Source: Thermosporothrix hazakensis
GTDB taxonomy: Bacteria; Chloroflexota; Ktedonobacteria; Ktedonobacterales; Ktedonobacteraceae
DNA length: 64,000 bases
Assembly: GCF_003253565.1 (NCBI RefSeq)
Contig: NZ_QKUF01000003.1
Coordinates: forward strand, 124,001 to 188,000
Direction of reading: 5' to 3'
Shown here: one piece after another, positions 8,274-16,979 of the stretch
How positions within the stretch are numbered: position 1 is the first letter of the stretch
How the letters are laid out: every line of letters begins with the position of its first letter
The notes under the pieces: model-generated
What the model was told of the DNA's origin: nothing
Seen by the model: the letters and a program-made list of their open reading frames with translations, nothing else
Database searches by the model: none
Translations under genes and position numbers: made by a program

Positions 8274-9200
8274 CTATTTCAGTTTCGAGACGTCGAGATG
8301 AAGTTCTTTGGCGATGCTGCGCAGCAGATCGAACTTACTGTCTGTTGCAGTTGTGAAGCCTTTGGTCGCAATCGCATCCAGAGCTTTTGTGTCCTTCACG
8401 TTCAGGAAGGCCTGCTGAATGAGCTGCTTGTCGCTCTGACTGAGCTCTTTGCGATAGGCAACAGGGCTTCCGGGAATGGGATCGCTTTTGGCGACAATAA
8501 CCACCTCATCTTCGGTGAACTTGCCCGCTTTGAGCAGCTTGGCATAGACATCACTGGCAACCGCGCCTGCATCGGCTTTGCCGCCGAGCACCGCGAGCAG
8601 CGAGGCATCATGACCGCCTGCGAAGGTGCCTTTGACATCTTTATCGGGATCGAGCCCGTTCTTCTTCATCGTATAGCGCGGTACCAGATTGCCACTGGTC
8701 GAGGCGGGATCAACATAGGTGAAGGAATGCCCCTTAAGATCAGCGATTGTCTTGATACCGGTCTTCTTGGTGGTGACAATGTAGCTATAGTAGTGATCGT
8801 CGCCGTTGGGCTGAAGCTGCTGTACAAACGCTTCAGCATTGTATTTGTCGGCAGCAAGTGTGTAGCTGAAGGGACCAAACCAGGCCACATCTAGCTGTCC
8901 GGCGCTCATTGCCGTAATGGTTGCGGTATAGTTCGGAGCAACGCTGAGCTTGACCGGAACCCCCAGTTGCTTTTCAAGCTCTTTCGCGAACGGGGTGGTG
9001 TCCTGAAGCATTTTAGTTGCGTTCTCGGAAGGGATCAGACCCAGGCGAAGCTCTTTCAGGCTGAGCTTCGGTTTGCCCGAATTATCCTGATTGCTTGCGG
9101 TTGCCTCGCCTCCGCAGGCTGCGAAAAGCGTGAGCAGCACAAGGAGCAGTGAAAAGAGACCGAGCCGTGAAAGGAGCGGCTTATGCGAGCTATAAGACAT
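8274..9200 (-). CDS. phnD: Phosphonate ABC transporter substrate-binding lipoprotein
   Basis: PhnD, 308 residues. The N-terminus is a lipoprotein signal: positively charged start, hydrophobic core LGLFSLLLVLLTLFAAC, and lipobox LFAAC with the cysteine at about residue 29. The mature part has LRLGLIPSENATKMLQ, AGQLDVAWFGPFSY, GHSFTYVDPASTSGNLVP and IPGSPVAYRKEL, all hallmark PhnD-family phosphonate/phosphite-binding segments. The protein is anchored outside the membrane and delivers phosphonates to PhnE. It lies third, after phnC and phnE, whereas in E. coli phnD precedes phnE. Confidence 0.94.
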   Translation of the reverse strand: MSYSSHKPLLSRLGLFSLLLVLLTLFAACGGEATASNQDNSGKPKLSLKELRLGLIPSENATKMLQDTTPFAKELEKQLGVPVKLSVAPNYTATITAMSAGQLDVAWFGPFSYTLAADKYNAEAFVQQLQPNGDDHYYSYIVTTKKTGIKTIADLKGHSFTYVDPASTSGNLVPRYTMKKNGLDPDKDVKGTFAGGHDASLLAVLGGKADAGAVASDVYAKLLKAGKFTEDEVVIVAKSDPIPGSPVAYRKELSQSDKQLIQQAFLNVKDTKALDAIATKGFTTATDSKFDLLRSIAKELHLDVSKLK

Positions 9201-9229
9201 ATTGCTTACATCTCCTGAAATAGAAGGAA

Positions 9230-10474
9230 TTAAATAATTTTCGAGCGAACAAAATCGCTCAATCTATCAAGCAGCATCACGGTGATTACCAGGACGATGA
9301 TAATAACCGAGACATTTGCATACTCAAACAGGCTGAGATTTGCCTGTAACAGAAAGCCAAGTCCGCCGCCGCCGACAAAGGCAACAACGGTTGAGTCGCG
9401 CCCGTTGGATTCCCAGGCATAGATGGTATAGCTGGCAAGCAGAGGAAAGGCCTGAGGCAACACCCCCCAGCGGAAGCGCTTGAAGCCGTTCGCGCCCACA
9501 GAGGTCAACGCCTCAATTGGTTGGGGTTTTACGGCCTCGATTGCCTCTGCATACAGCTTGGTCAGACTGGAAATCGTATGGATGCCCAGGCCCATGATGC
9601 CCGCTCCCGGTCCCAATCCCAGGAAGGGGACAAACAGCAGCGCCATCACAAGCGATGGAATGGCACGGGTGGCGTTCATCAGCAGACGAATGGTGTTGTA
9701 AATAATCGGGTGCGGACTGGTATTGCGGGCCGCCAGAATGCTGAGTGGAAGCGCCCCAATCACACCCAGGATGGTCGCGACAATGGCGGTCTGTATGGTG
9801 ATAGCCAGCGCATCAAGGATATTACCGAAATAGGTCCAGTCGGGTGGGAGCAGCTCTTTGACCAGTTTCGCACCGGCTGAGCTACTGAAGAGCCCCTGAA
9901 GCGCGTTCAGCCAGTCAAAGTCCTTAATGTTGAAGCCCCACCAGATAAAGAGCCCGAAGAGAATGCCGCTGGCGAATTTGCTCCCACGGAAGGCCAGAAA
10001 CACCAGACCACAGGCCAGGAGGAGACTCACAAGGAAATTGCTATCCAGCGTTTGGAGTGTGTAGGTGAAGGTGCCAACATTCAGAACTCGTGCGAAGAAG
10101 AAGCCCGCCAGCGCAAGCAACACCACAAGGGAGATAATCGATTGTGTGCTGCGGAGCTCCTTCAGGTTGTGGCGCGCCTTGAGGGCCATACTGACTGCGC
10201 CAGTAACCAGAATCAGAATCGCGACGGCGCTGTTCAGATCGAACGCGATGGTCCAGTTCACCGTATATGTTCCCAGAGAGATGAGATGTTGCGCCAGCAG
10301 AACGATTCCCAGGGCGCAGAGAAGCGCCGGAAGTGTCAGGGACCACTTCGGTATCTGTAAGGGATGAATCAGGGTCCGATCCGGGCTGTGCTGGAACCGC
10401 TGGAAAAAATCGTATCGCTTTTGCAGGCGTGGATCGGTTGCCTGCCCACTCTTGAGATTGCGTTCTATTGCCAC
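9230..10474 (-). CDS. phnE: Phosphonate ABC transporter permease, long form
   Basis: A 414-residue membrane permease. The C-terminal half (about 210-414) is a standard PhnE: ILDALAITIQTAIVATILG, the EAA-loop region EAIEAVKPQPIEALTSVGAN, and YAWESNGRDSTVVAFVGGGG. The N-terminal 200 residues are additional and hold about five hydrophobic segments (near 45-65, 82-98, 113-131, 143-161 and 165-181), so the protein is about 140 residues longer than E. coli PhnE. It may represent a fused or duplicated permease with a degenerate first half. Only one permease gene is present. The gap to phnC is six bases. Confidence 0.93.
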   Translation of the reverse strand: MAIERNLKSGQATDPRLQKRYDFFQRFQHSPDRTLIHPLQIPKWSLTLPALLCALGIVLLAQHLISLGTYTVNWTIAFDLNSAVAILILVTGAVSMALKARHNLKELRSTQSIISLVVLLALAGFFFARVLNVGTFTYTLQTLDSNFLVSLLLACGLVFLAFRGSKFASGILFGLFIWWGFNIKDFDWLNALQGLFSSSAGAKLVKELLPPDWTYFGNILDALAITIQTAIVATILGVIGALPLSILAARNTSPHPIIYNTIRLLMNATRAIPSLVMALLFVPFLGLGPGAGIMGLGIHTISSLTKLYAEAIEAVKPQPIEALTSVGANGFKRFRWGVLPQAFPLLASYTIYAWESNGRDSTVVAFVGGGGLGFLLQANLSLFEYANVSVIIIVLVITVMLLDRLSDFVRSKII

Positions 10475-10480
10475 TGTTTC

Positions 10481-11305
10481 TTATCCTCCGAGCACCCCGG
10501 ATGTTGCGGGAAGGAGTGACTCGCTGTTTGTTGTTGTGTAGCGGACGGGCGCGCTATCGCTCTGGTAGATCTCCTGTAAGATGCCTGAAGTCAGACCGGT
10601 GGGAGCGCCATCATACACAATACGCCCGCGTGCGATACCGATGATGCGATCGGCGCATTGTTTAGCTGTTTCGAGATCATGGATATTCACCAGAATGGGC
10701 ACGTTCTCTTCTCGGGCGACGGCACGAAGGTCTTCCATAATGCCCCAGGTCAACTCAATATCCAGGTTTGCCACCGGCTCATCTGCCAGCAGGATCAGGG
10801 GCTCCTGAGCCAGGGCCCGGGCGATTGCGACACGTTGTTTCTCTCCACCTGAGAGCCGATCCGCGCGGTATCTGGCCCGCTGAACCATATTAACGCGTTG
10901 CAGACACCAGAGCGCCTTTTCACGATGGGAGCGGTTGAAATAGCCGATCGCCGCGCAGAAATCATTGATGTAGCCAAGTCGTCCTGTCAAAACGTTGTGC
11001 AGAACGCTGACGCGTTCGATCAGGTTGAATTCCTGGAAAATAAAGCCGATCCGACGGCGTAAGAGCAGCTTTTCGTTCTCGTTTAACGCGGAAATATCGG
11101 TTCCGTCTATACGGATACTTCCGCCAGAAATTGGGATGAGCCCGTTAATACAGCGTAGCAGCGTCGATTTGCCTGCTCCACTGCGCCCGATAATGCAAAT
11201 AAACTCGCCTCCTCGAACGGAGAAGCTGATGTCGTTGAGAGCCTCATACCCGTTTGGATAGACTTTTGAGAGGCCTTTCACTTCAAGAAGCGCACTTGTT
11301 CTCAA
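10481..11305 (-). CDS. phnC: Phosphonate ABC transporter ATP-binding protein
   Basis: PhnC, 274 residues: Walker A IGRSGAGKSTLLRCING, the family segment FIFQEFNLIERVSVLHNVLTGRLG, signature LSGGEKQRVAIARAL, and Walker B LILADEPVANLD, where Ala in LADEP is typical for PhnC. The H-loop is VNIHDLETAKQCADR. It energises import through PhnE. It is the first gene of the operon; the promoter must lie in 11306-11640. A Ser/Thr-rich C-terminal tail of about 25 residues is unusual but not disruptive. Confidence 0.94.
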   Translation of the reverse strand: MRTSALLEVKGLSKVYPNGYEALNDISFSVRGGEFICIIGRSGAGKSTLLRCINGLIPISGGSIRIDGTDISALNENEKLLLRRRIGFIFQEFNLIERVSVLHNVLTGRLGYINDFCAAIGYFNRSHREKALWCLQRVNMVQRARYRADRLSGGEKQRVAIARALAQEPLILLADEPVANLDIELTWGIMEDLRAVAREENVPILVNIHDLETAKQCADRIIGIARGRIVYDGAPTGLTSGILQEIYQSDSAPVRYTTTNSESLLPATSGVLGG

Positions 11306-11365
11306 GGTAAAACCGCCTGTTTTTCACTATAGCTCTGATGCTTCAATCGTTTTCTGTTCTGTATC

Positions 11366-11380
11366 ATACTACTGTAGTAT
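11366..11380. promoter_or_regulatory. 15-bp palindrome upstream of phnC, candidate operator
   Basis: ATACTAC-T-GTAGTAT is a perfect 7-1-7 inverted repeat 61 bases before the phnC start, in the only sizeable upstream gap of the operon (11306-11636). On the minus strand it ends next to a TATGAT hexamer. Such a placement suits a dimeric repressor or activator, but no phnF regulator gene is in the window. The remainder of the gap shows no gene. Confidence 0.45.
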
Positions 11381-11549
11381 TAAAGGAAAGTAGACATAGC
11401 TTTAAGGATCGTTTAAATTTTTCCTGTAGTCTAATGGGATAGGAGAGGGTAGGGAAGGACAGGAAATAGAGGCCTTTCTGCTTTCAGTAAAGAAATAGAG
11501 TCACTGTGTCAGAGGGATAGGAGAAGTGCGGGTAATTGGTACTGTAGAA

Positions 11550-11604
11550 AAGGTAAAACCGGACTGTTAACCTATCTTTAACAGATGGTCAGCCAATCCG
11601 GTTT
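11550..11604 (-). terminator. Nested hairpin after aconitase, probable terminator
   Basis: An outer 8-bp stem AAACCGGA/TCCGGTTT (11597-11604 with 11556-11563) encloses a 7-bp stem CTGTTAA/TTAACAG (11564-11570 with 11578-11584). On the minus strand the outer arm is followed by TACCTTTTC, a weak T run. It begins 33 bases past the aconitase stop. Confidence 0.6.
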
Positions 11605-11636
11605 CACTGCCTGTTTGTTATCAGGATGTTAAGTGA

Positions 11637-14417
11637 CTATGCCTCCTGCATCAGGCGGCGCAGAACAGTAAGCAGGATGCCACCATTCTTATAGTACGTC
11701 ACATCGATTGGGCTATCGAGGCGTGCGATAGTTGTGAACTCGAAGGACGTGCCATCCTCGCGGGTTGCTCTGACGGTCACCTCCTGGCGAGGCTTCAGTC
11801 CCTCCTCGATGCCCATAATGTCGAAAGTTTCGTGTCCGGTCAGGCCGAGCGATTCTTTGCTGTCACCCGGGCGGAATTGAAGGGGAAGGATGCCCATACC
11901 GACCAGATTGCTGCGGTGAATGCGCTCAAAGCTCTCTGCGATCACGGCATGAATACCGAGCAGCAAGGGACCTTTCGCGGCCCAGTCACGGGAGCTACCG
12001 GAACCGTATTCCTTGCCTGCCACAACGATCAGCGGCGTACCCTCTTGCTGATAGCGCATCGAGGCGTCGTAGATCGTGGTCTCTTCGCCAGACGGCAGAT
12101 GGACGGTGTAGTAGCCCTCTTTGCCCGGGACCAGACGGTTGCGCAGACGAATATTGCCGAAGGTGCCGCGCACCATCACTTCATGGTTACCACGGCGTGC
12201 ACCGTAGGTGTTGAAGTCGCGGCGCTGGACGCCATGCTCGATCAGATATTGACCAGCCGGGCTGTTGGCAGCAAAGCTACCCGCAGGTGAGATATGGTCG
12301 GTCGTGATCGAATCGTCGAGCATCGCCAGAACACGAGCCCCCCTGATATTTTTGACCGGAGCGGGCTCGTTTGCCATCCCCTGGAAGAAAGGCGGTTCGC
12401 GCACATAGGTGGATTCGGGGTCCCACTCGAAGAGCGTGCCGGTTGAATTACTGAGCGCCTGCCAGTGTTCGTCACCCTCAAAGACGTGTGCATAGTTCTC
12501 TGCAAAGACTTCCGGTGTCACCGTTTTTGTGACGATACTCTGAATCTCCTGCTGTGTTGGCCAGATATCGCGCAGGTAGACCTCTTCGCCTTTGTCGTTG
12601 ACTCCCAGTGGCTCTTTTGTCAGGTCGATATCGACAGTTCCAGCCAGGGCATAGGCAACGACCAGGGGGGGCGATGCAAGGAAGCTGGCTCGGACCTGCG
12701 GATGAATGCGGCCCTCAAAGTTGCGGTTCCCGCTGAGCACCGAGGCGACGACGAGGTCATTGTCCTGAATGGCCTGTGCAACGGGCTCAGGCAGTGGGCC
12801 ACTATTACCGATACAGGTTGTGCAGCCATAGCCCACAAGATTAAAGCGGAGCTGTTCCAGATAGGGCAGCAGGTTTGCATTCTTCAGGTAGTCAATCACG
12901 GCGCGAGAGCCCGGTGCGAGGCTGGTCTTGACCGCGGGATTGACTTTGAGCCCTTTTTCCACTGCCTTTTTTGCCACCAGGCCCGCGGCAACCATGACAG
13001 AGGGGTTCGAGGTGTTGGTACAGCTTGTAATGGCCGCAATAGCCACGGAGCCATGTTGCAGGGTGACTTTCTGACCGTCTACCTCAATCTCAACGCTTTC
13101 GGGCCTGTTCTCTTCCTTTACCAGAACGGCGGCTCCCTTCTGCGCGGTTGCCGTTGCGGTCTGGCCTTGTGCTGTCTCAGTAGATGGGGTGGAACCCGAG
13201 AAGCGATCGGCATAGGCGGTACGGAAGGTCTTACCCAGTTCGCTCATCAGCACGCGATCCTGCGGACGCCGCGGACCAGCCAGACTGGGGACAATCGTGC
13301 TGAGATCGAGTTCAAGCAGATCATCAAACTCTGGCTCGACCATATCGTCGGTGCGGAAGAGACCCTGTTCCTTTGTGTAGCGCTCGATCAGCTCTACCAG
13401 TTCGGGGGAGCGACCAGTTGCACGCAGATAGCGCAGGGTTTCGGCATCGACCGGGAAGAGGGTTGCGGTTGCACCAAACTCTGGCGACATATTGGAGATG
13501 GTTGCACGGTCTGCAAGGGCTAGCTGGCTGAGGCCCGGGCCTGTGAACTCCACGAATTTACCGACCACACCGCGCTTGCGAAGCATCTGGGTAACGGTCA
13601 GCACAAGGTCGGTCGCGGTCGTGCCTTCGGGCAAGGAGCCGGTGAGGCGCATACCGATAACCTCAGGGGTGAGGAGATAGAGCGGCTGACCAAGCAGAAC
13701 CGCCTCGGCCTCGATGCCACCAACGCCCCAACCAAGAACACCCAGACCATTGACCATCGTCGTGTGCGAGTCAGTTCCAACCAGCGTATCAGGGAAGGCG
13801 ACTTTCTCTCCGTTCTCTTCTTTGGTCATGACAACAGAGGCCAGATATTCCAGGTTGACCTGATGGACGATACCGGTTCCAGGAGGGACGACACGGAAAT
13901 TGCTGAACGCCTGCTGAGCCCAGCGAAGCAGTGCATAGCGCTCTTTGTTACGCTCGTATTCGCGTTCAACGTTAAATTGAAATGCATTGGTAGTTCCAAA
14001 GACATCGACTTGCACTGAATGGTCAATGACCAGATCTGCGGGAACCAGCGGGTTGATCTTTTTGGGATCTCCTCCCATGCGAGCAACAGCAGAACGCATG
14101 GCGGCCAGATCGGCTACTGCCGGGACGCCGGTAAAGTCCTGCATCAGAACACGTCCGGGCAGGAAGGGATATTCTGCATTGCTGCTTGCGGCTTGCCCCG
14201 GTCGCCAGCGGGCAAGGGAGAGGATATCATCTTCGCGGATCAGCTCGCCATCTGCATTGCGAAGCAGATTTTCCAGTATGATGCGCACAGTAAAGGGGAG
14301 TCGTTCAAGTGTATCGACACCCCGTTTTAAAACGCTATCCAGCCGGTAGTAATGCACAGTTCCGAATGCACCATCCAACCGGGTGCGTGCGCCAAATACG
14401 TCATTGTATGCAGTCAT
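11637..14417 (-). CDS. acnA: Aconitate hydratase A
   Basis: A 926-residue AcnA/IRP-type aconitase, which interconverts citrate and isocitrate in the TCA cycle. The [4Fe-4S] ligands are seen in AITSCTNTSNPSVM and GYGCTTCIGNSGPL. Active-site segments VPADLVIDHSVQVD, GTDSHTTMVNGLGVLGWGVGG, and GSSRDWAAKGPLLLGI are intact. A short linker rich in Ala, Thr and Gln (about residues 415-445) precedes the cluster-binding region and is a common length variation. The ATG at 14417 follows AAAGGATAGG, and a promoter lies just upstream. It appears monocistronic. Confidence 0.96.
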   Translation of the reverse strand: MTAYNDVFGARTRLDGAFGTVHYYRLDSVLKRGVDTLERLPFTVRIILENLLRNADGELIREDDILSLARWRPGQAASSNAEYPFLPGRVLMQDFTGVPAVADLAAMRSAVARMGGDPKKINPLVPADLVIDHSVQVDVFGTTNAFQFNVEREYERNKERYALLRWAQQAFSNFRVVPPGTGIVHQVNLEYLASVVMTKEENGEKVAFPDTLVGTDSHTTMVNGLGVLGWGVGGIEAEAVLLGQPLYLLTPEVIGMRLTGSLPEGTTATDLVLTVTQMLRKRGVVGKFVEFTGPGLSQLALADRATISNMSPEFGATATLFPVDAETLRYLRATGRSPELVELIERYTKEQGLFRTDDMVEPEFDDLLELDLSTIVPSLAGPRRPQDRVLMSELGKTFRTAYADRFSGSTPSTETAQGQTATATAQKGAAVLVKEENRPESVEIEVDGQKVTLQHGSVAIAAITSCTNTSNPSVMVAAGLVAKKAVEKGLKVNPAVKTSLAPGSRAVIDYLKNANLLPYLEQLRFNLVGYGCTTCIGNSGPLPEPVAQAIQDNDLVVASVLSGNRNFEGRIHPQVRASFLASPPLVVAYALAGTVDIDLTKEPLGVNDKGEEVYLRDIWPTQQEIQSIVTKTVTPEVFAENYAHVFEGDEHWQALSNSTGTLFEWDPESTYVREPPFFQGMANEPAPVKNIRGARVLAMLDDSITTDHISPAGSFAANSPAGQYLIEHGVQRRDFNTYGARRGNHEVMVRGTFGNIRLRNRLVPGKEGYYTVHLPSGEETTIYDASMRYQQEGTPLIVVAGKEYGSGSSRDWAAKGPLLLGIHAVIAESFERIHRSNLVGMGILPLQFRPGDSKESLGLTGHETFDIMGIEEGLKPRQEVTVRATREDGTSFEFTTIARLDSPIDVTYYKNGGILLTVLRRLMQEA

Positions 14418-14473
14418 AAGACCTATCCTTTGATGGAGTGTATTTGGGGAAGGGTGACCGTCTATGGCTCAAT

Positions 14474-14502
14474 GCAATAAGACGTGGTTTCATAAAAGTC
14501 AA
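14474..14502 (-). promoter_or_regulatory. Promoter candidate for acnA
   Basis: On the minus strand TTGACT (14497-14502) and TATTGC (14474-14479) are spaced by 17 bp. This places a transcription start about 50 bases before the acnA start codon. The -35 element is good and the -10 is only fair. The stretch 14503-14674 shows no gene. Confidence 0.45.
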
Positions 14503-14674
14503 CCCTTATACTCATTGTCGTTTCTCAGGTTTATTATACTACAGCGCCGGGAAATGAAGACAACCGTAGTAGCGTTCGTTTTACTATCTGACTGTCCTGC
14601 CATTTACTGCACTTTAGTTTCGGGAGGGAAAAACAGCACGATCGAGAGCCGCTGATGTCGCCTGACGTGGGTGG

Positions 14675-15067
14675 TCATGAAGATGGGAGCGTCCCGGTTT
14701 TCTGTTTGATGAGCATGATAATTTCATCCACAGAAAACGGTTTTTCGAGCAGGGAGACGTTCAGGTTCTGTAGCTCTTCGGTATCGGTGAATGTTGCCGC
14801 TGTTGTCAAAATAATCGGGAGGGATTGCAGGTGTGGACAGCTTCTGATCCGGCGGATCACTTCGATACCAGACATAGACCCATTCAAGCGCCAGTCAATG
14901 ATCATAACATCCACAGGAGAGACTTGCGGCTGTGGCGTGGTGACACCCAACGCCTCCAGACATTGCTCAGCCTCGGCGAAAACGGTGACAGTGTAACCTT
15001 CGTCCTGCAAAACAAGCATGACCATCTCTTGTATTGCAAGATCATCCTCCAGCAACCCTACGTGCAT
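14675..15067 (-). CDS. Single-domain response regulator
   Basis: A 130-residue stand-alone receiver domain. The acidic pair EDD (7-9), the phosphoacceptor Asp in VMIIDWRL (about 59), the Thr in ILTTAA (about 92) and the Lys in LLEKPF (about 115) are all present. No output domain follows, so it should act by protein contact, as CheY- or Spo0F-type proteins do. The ATG at 15067 has GGGGAGCGCT in front. It lies 149 bases after the histidine kinase on the same strand, which makes that kinase its likely phosphodonor. Confidence 0.88.
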   Translation of the reverse strand: MHVGLLEDDLAIQEMVMLVLQDEGYTVTVFAEAEQCLEALGVTTPQPQVSPVDVMIIDWRLNGSMSGIEVIRRIRSCPHLQSLPIILTTAATFTDTEELQNLNVSLLEKPFSVDEIIMLIKQKTGTLPSS

Positions 15068-15216
15068 AGCGCTCCCCTTCTTTTGCTCTTTTTTCTTGTG
15101 TTGTTTGTTCTGTTGAAGCAGTTCCGGCTGTAAAGGAAAGGAATCTTTCCTGTAATCCGTTTTGCTCCTTACCGAAATAGGTGGATATCAATGCTAGAAA
15201 ATATGCTCTGTCGACA

Positions 15217-16443
15217 CTATAACAAACTGTGCCTTATTTCGCAAGTAGTTGAGGATGGCAGGTCGTTTTGTCTTGCCGTCGGGGCGATTGGAAGCTGTAG
15301 GGTGACGTTAGTTCCCTTCCCTTCGACACTCTGAAGCACAAGTTGTCCCTGCATGGCTTCGGCAAGCTTGCGTGAGAGGTAGAGCCCGAGGCCAAGCCCG
15401 CTCACCTGGCTGGTCGCGGGATGGTGGAGCCGGGAGAAGGGTTGAAAGAGCGTTCGTTGCTGGCGAGGCGTAATGCCGATCCCATGATCGCGCACAGTGA
15501 TATTGATGCGCGGTGGCTGCTTTGGGATTGCCTGCTGTTGAAGCAACATCTCAATGAGCCCACCTTGTGGCGAATATTTAATCGCGTTATCCAGAATATT
15601 GGCGAGAATCTGGCGCACGCGATGCGGGTCAGCCCAGATGGGCGGTAGAGGCGTCTCGACATGCAGACGGAGTGTATAGCAGCCGGGACGTGCCTCCTCG
15701 ATTCTCTCCTGCTCCTGCTCAATCAGTTCGGTGCATAGGGATACAAGATCGATCCATTGGCAGTGCAGTGTGAACCGCCCACTTGTGAGACAGGAGATAT
15801 CGAACAGATCATTCATGGCGGCTTCGAGATGCTGAATCGCGGTGAGAATAGCCTGAAGGTAGCGCTGACGCCGGGCGCTTTCGATCGCTTCATCACAGCT
15901 CTGTAACAGTCCTGTATAGCCCTTGATCGTAGTCAATGGGCGTCGCAACTCATGGCAGACAAGCGAAAGAAACTCATACTGATCCTGTATCGAGGATTGT
16001 TCAGATAGGAAAAGCGACGAGCTGAGTTCCTCAAGGCTTCGTTCCACATCTTGACTGAACCGGGGAAGCGTCTGCTGTAGCAGCCGAAAATCTCCGGGTG
16101 TGAAAGGCTCTTTTCGAGAGCAGAGCAGGACTCCGAGGAGCCCTTGTGGGCGCTCAAGCGGAGCGGCAAGCATTGCGTCTCTCTGAGTGTGCCTGTAGTA
16201 CCAGATATGCCCAGTCTGTAGGGCAATATCGCATAGAGACTGAATACGGCTATCATGCAGCAGGTATTCGGTATGCGTTACACTGAAAAAAGAGAGCTCC
16301 TGATGGAGATAGAAAGGAAGCCGTTGTAAGAGAGGATGACGCAGCGTGGCATCGTGACATGCCAGTATCAAGCTGGTATCTGAGCAATTCAGCAAAGCCT
16401 GCACCGAATAGACGATGCCCGCGAAACGACGATGATTGAGCAT
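15217..16443 (-). CDS. Soluble sensor histidine kinase with N-terminal GAF-like region
   Basis: A 408-residue histidine kinase with no clear membrane segment. Residues 1-165 form a sensory region (GAF-like pattern, including the segment ending RPQGLLGVLLCSRKEPFTPGD). The dimerisation/phosphoacceptor domain has the H-box VCHELRRPLTTIKGYTGLL near residue 180. The ATP-binding domain has ILANILDNAIKYSPQGG (N-box), VRDHGIGITPRQQ (G1), an F-box LFQPFSRL and GLGLGLYLSR (G2). The start at 16443 has an excellent AGGAGGTG. It precedes a single-domain response regulator and probably signals through it. The signal is unknown. Confidence 0.88.
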   Translation of the reverse strand: MLNHRRFAGIVYSVQALLNCSDTSLILACHDATLRHPLLQRLPFYLHQELSFFSVTHTEYLLHDSRIQSLCDIALQTGHIWYYRHTQRDAMLAAPLERPQGLLGVLLCSRKEPFTPGDFRLLQQTLPRFSQDVERSLEELSSSLFLSEQSSIQDQYEFLSLVCHELRRPLTTIKGYTGLLQSCDEAIESARRQRYLQAILTAIQHLEAAMNDLFDISCLTSGRFTLHCQWIDLVSLCTELIEQEQERIEEARPGCYTLRLHVETPLPPIWADPHRVRQILANILDNAIKYSPQGGLIEMLLQQQAIPKQPPRINITVRDHGIGITPRQQRTLFQPFSRLHHPATSQVSGLGLGLYLSRKLAEAMQGQLVLQSVEGKGTNVTLQLPIAPTARQNDLPSSTTCEIRHSLL

Positions 16444-16979
16444 CGTTCAACACCTCCTGACTGCCACAGATAGAAACTTCCATACCAGTCAGTATAGGAA
16501 GAAGTCCAACAAGCGGGCGGTATTGTTCGGCTGGGCTGCGTCCCCCGATTGAAGCTTTAGTTGAATGAAACCTGAATGCGGGTACCTCTCTTACTTCACG
16601 TCTTCGCGCTCTTCTCCTCTCTTAGTTGAATGAGGCAGAGCGAGGAGATGGGTATGCCTGATTCCAGCTTGTTGAAGGAGGGAACGGATCAGCTCGCTTC
16701 GCAGCCGGCTTCAATCCTGAAACAGTATGGGCTTGCCCTGCCCGTTGCTCGCCGTTTTCCTGTGTAGCCGCATATGGGCATCAATTAAATATCTCAATGT
16801 CTCAAACATCGATTCATCTATTCTATATATATGGTGTTGTAAATTTTTGCGTTATATGTAGCACCTTTTTCTCAGTTTTTCGAGATCATCTTAAGGCGAA
16901 TGTATACTGTGTGTAGAAAAAGTTCTGAAGAGAGTATGCAGAACATGCTCTTCTATTTTTGTCTTGAGGGAAGTTGCGG
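16444..16979. other. Intergenic region between histidine kinase and Ser/Thr kinase
   Basis: No protein gene is supported here. A 12-bp direct repeat TTAGTTGAATGA occurs near 16559 and 16624. It must hold divergent promoters; TATACT near 16903 is a possible -10 for the Ser/Thr kinase. Confidence 0.5.

Noticed and set aside
16559..16640. A direct repeat as a CRISPR or transposon end
   Set aside because: Only two copies of 12 bp, no spacer regularity and no associated gene.
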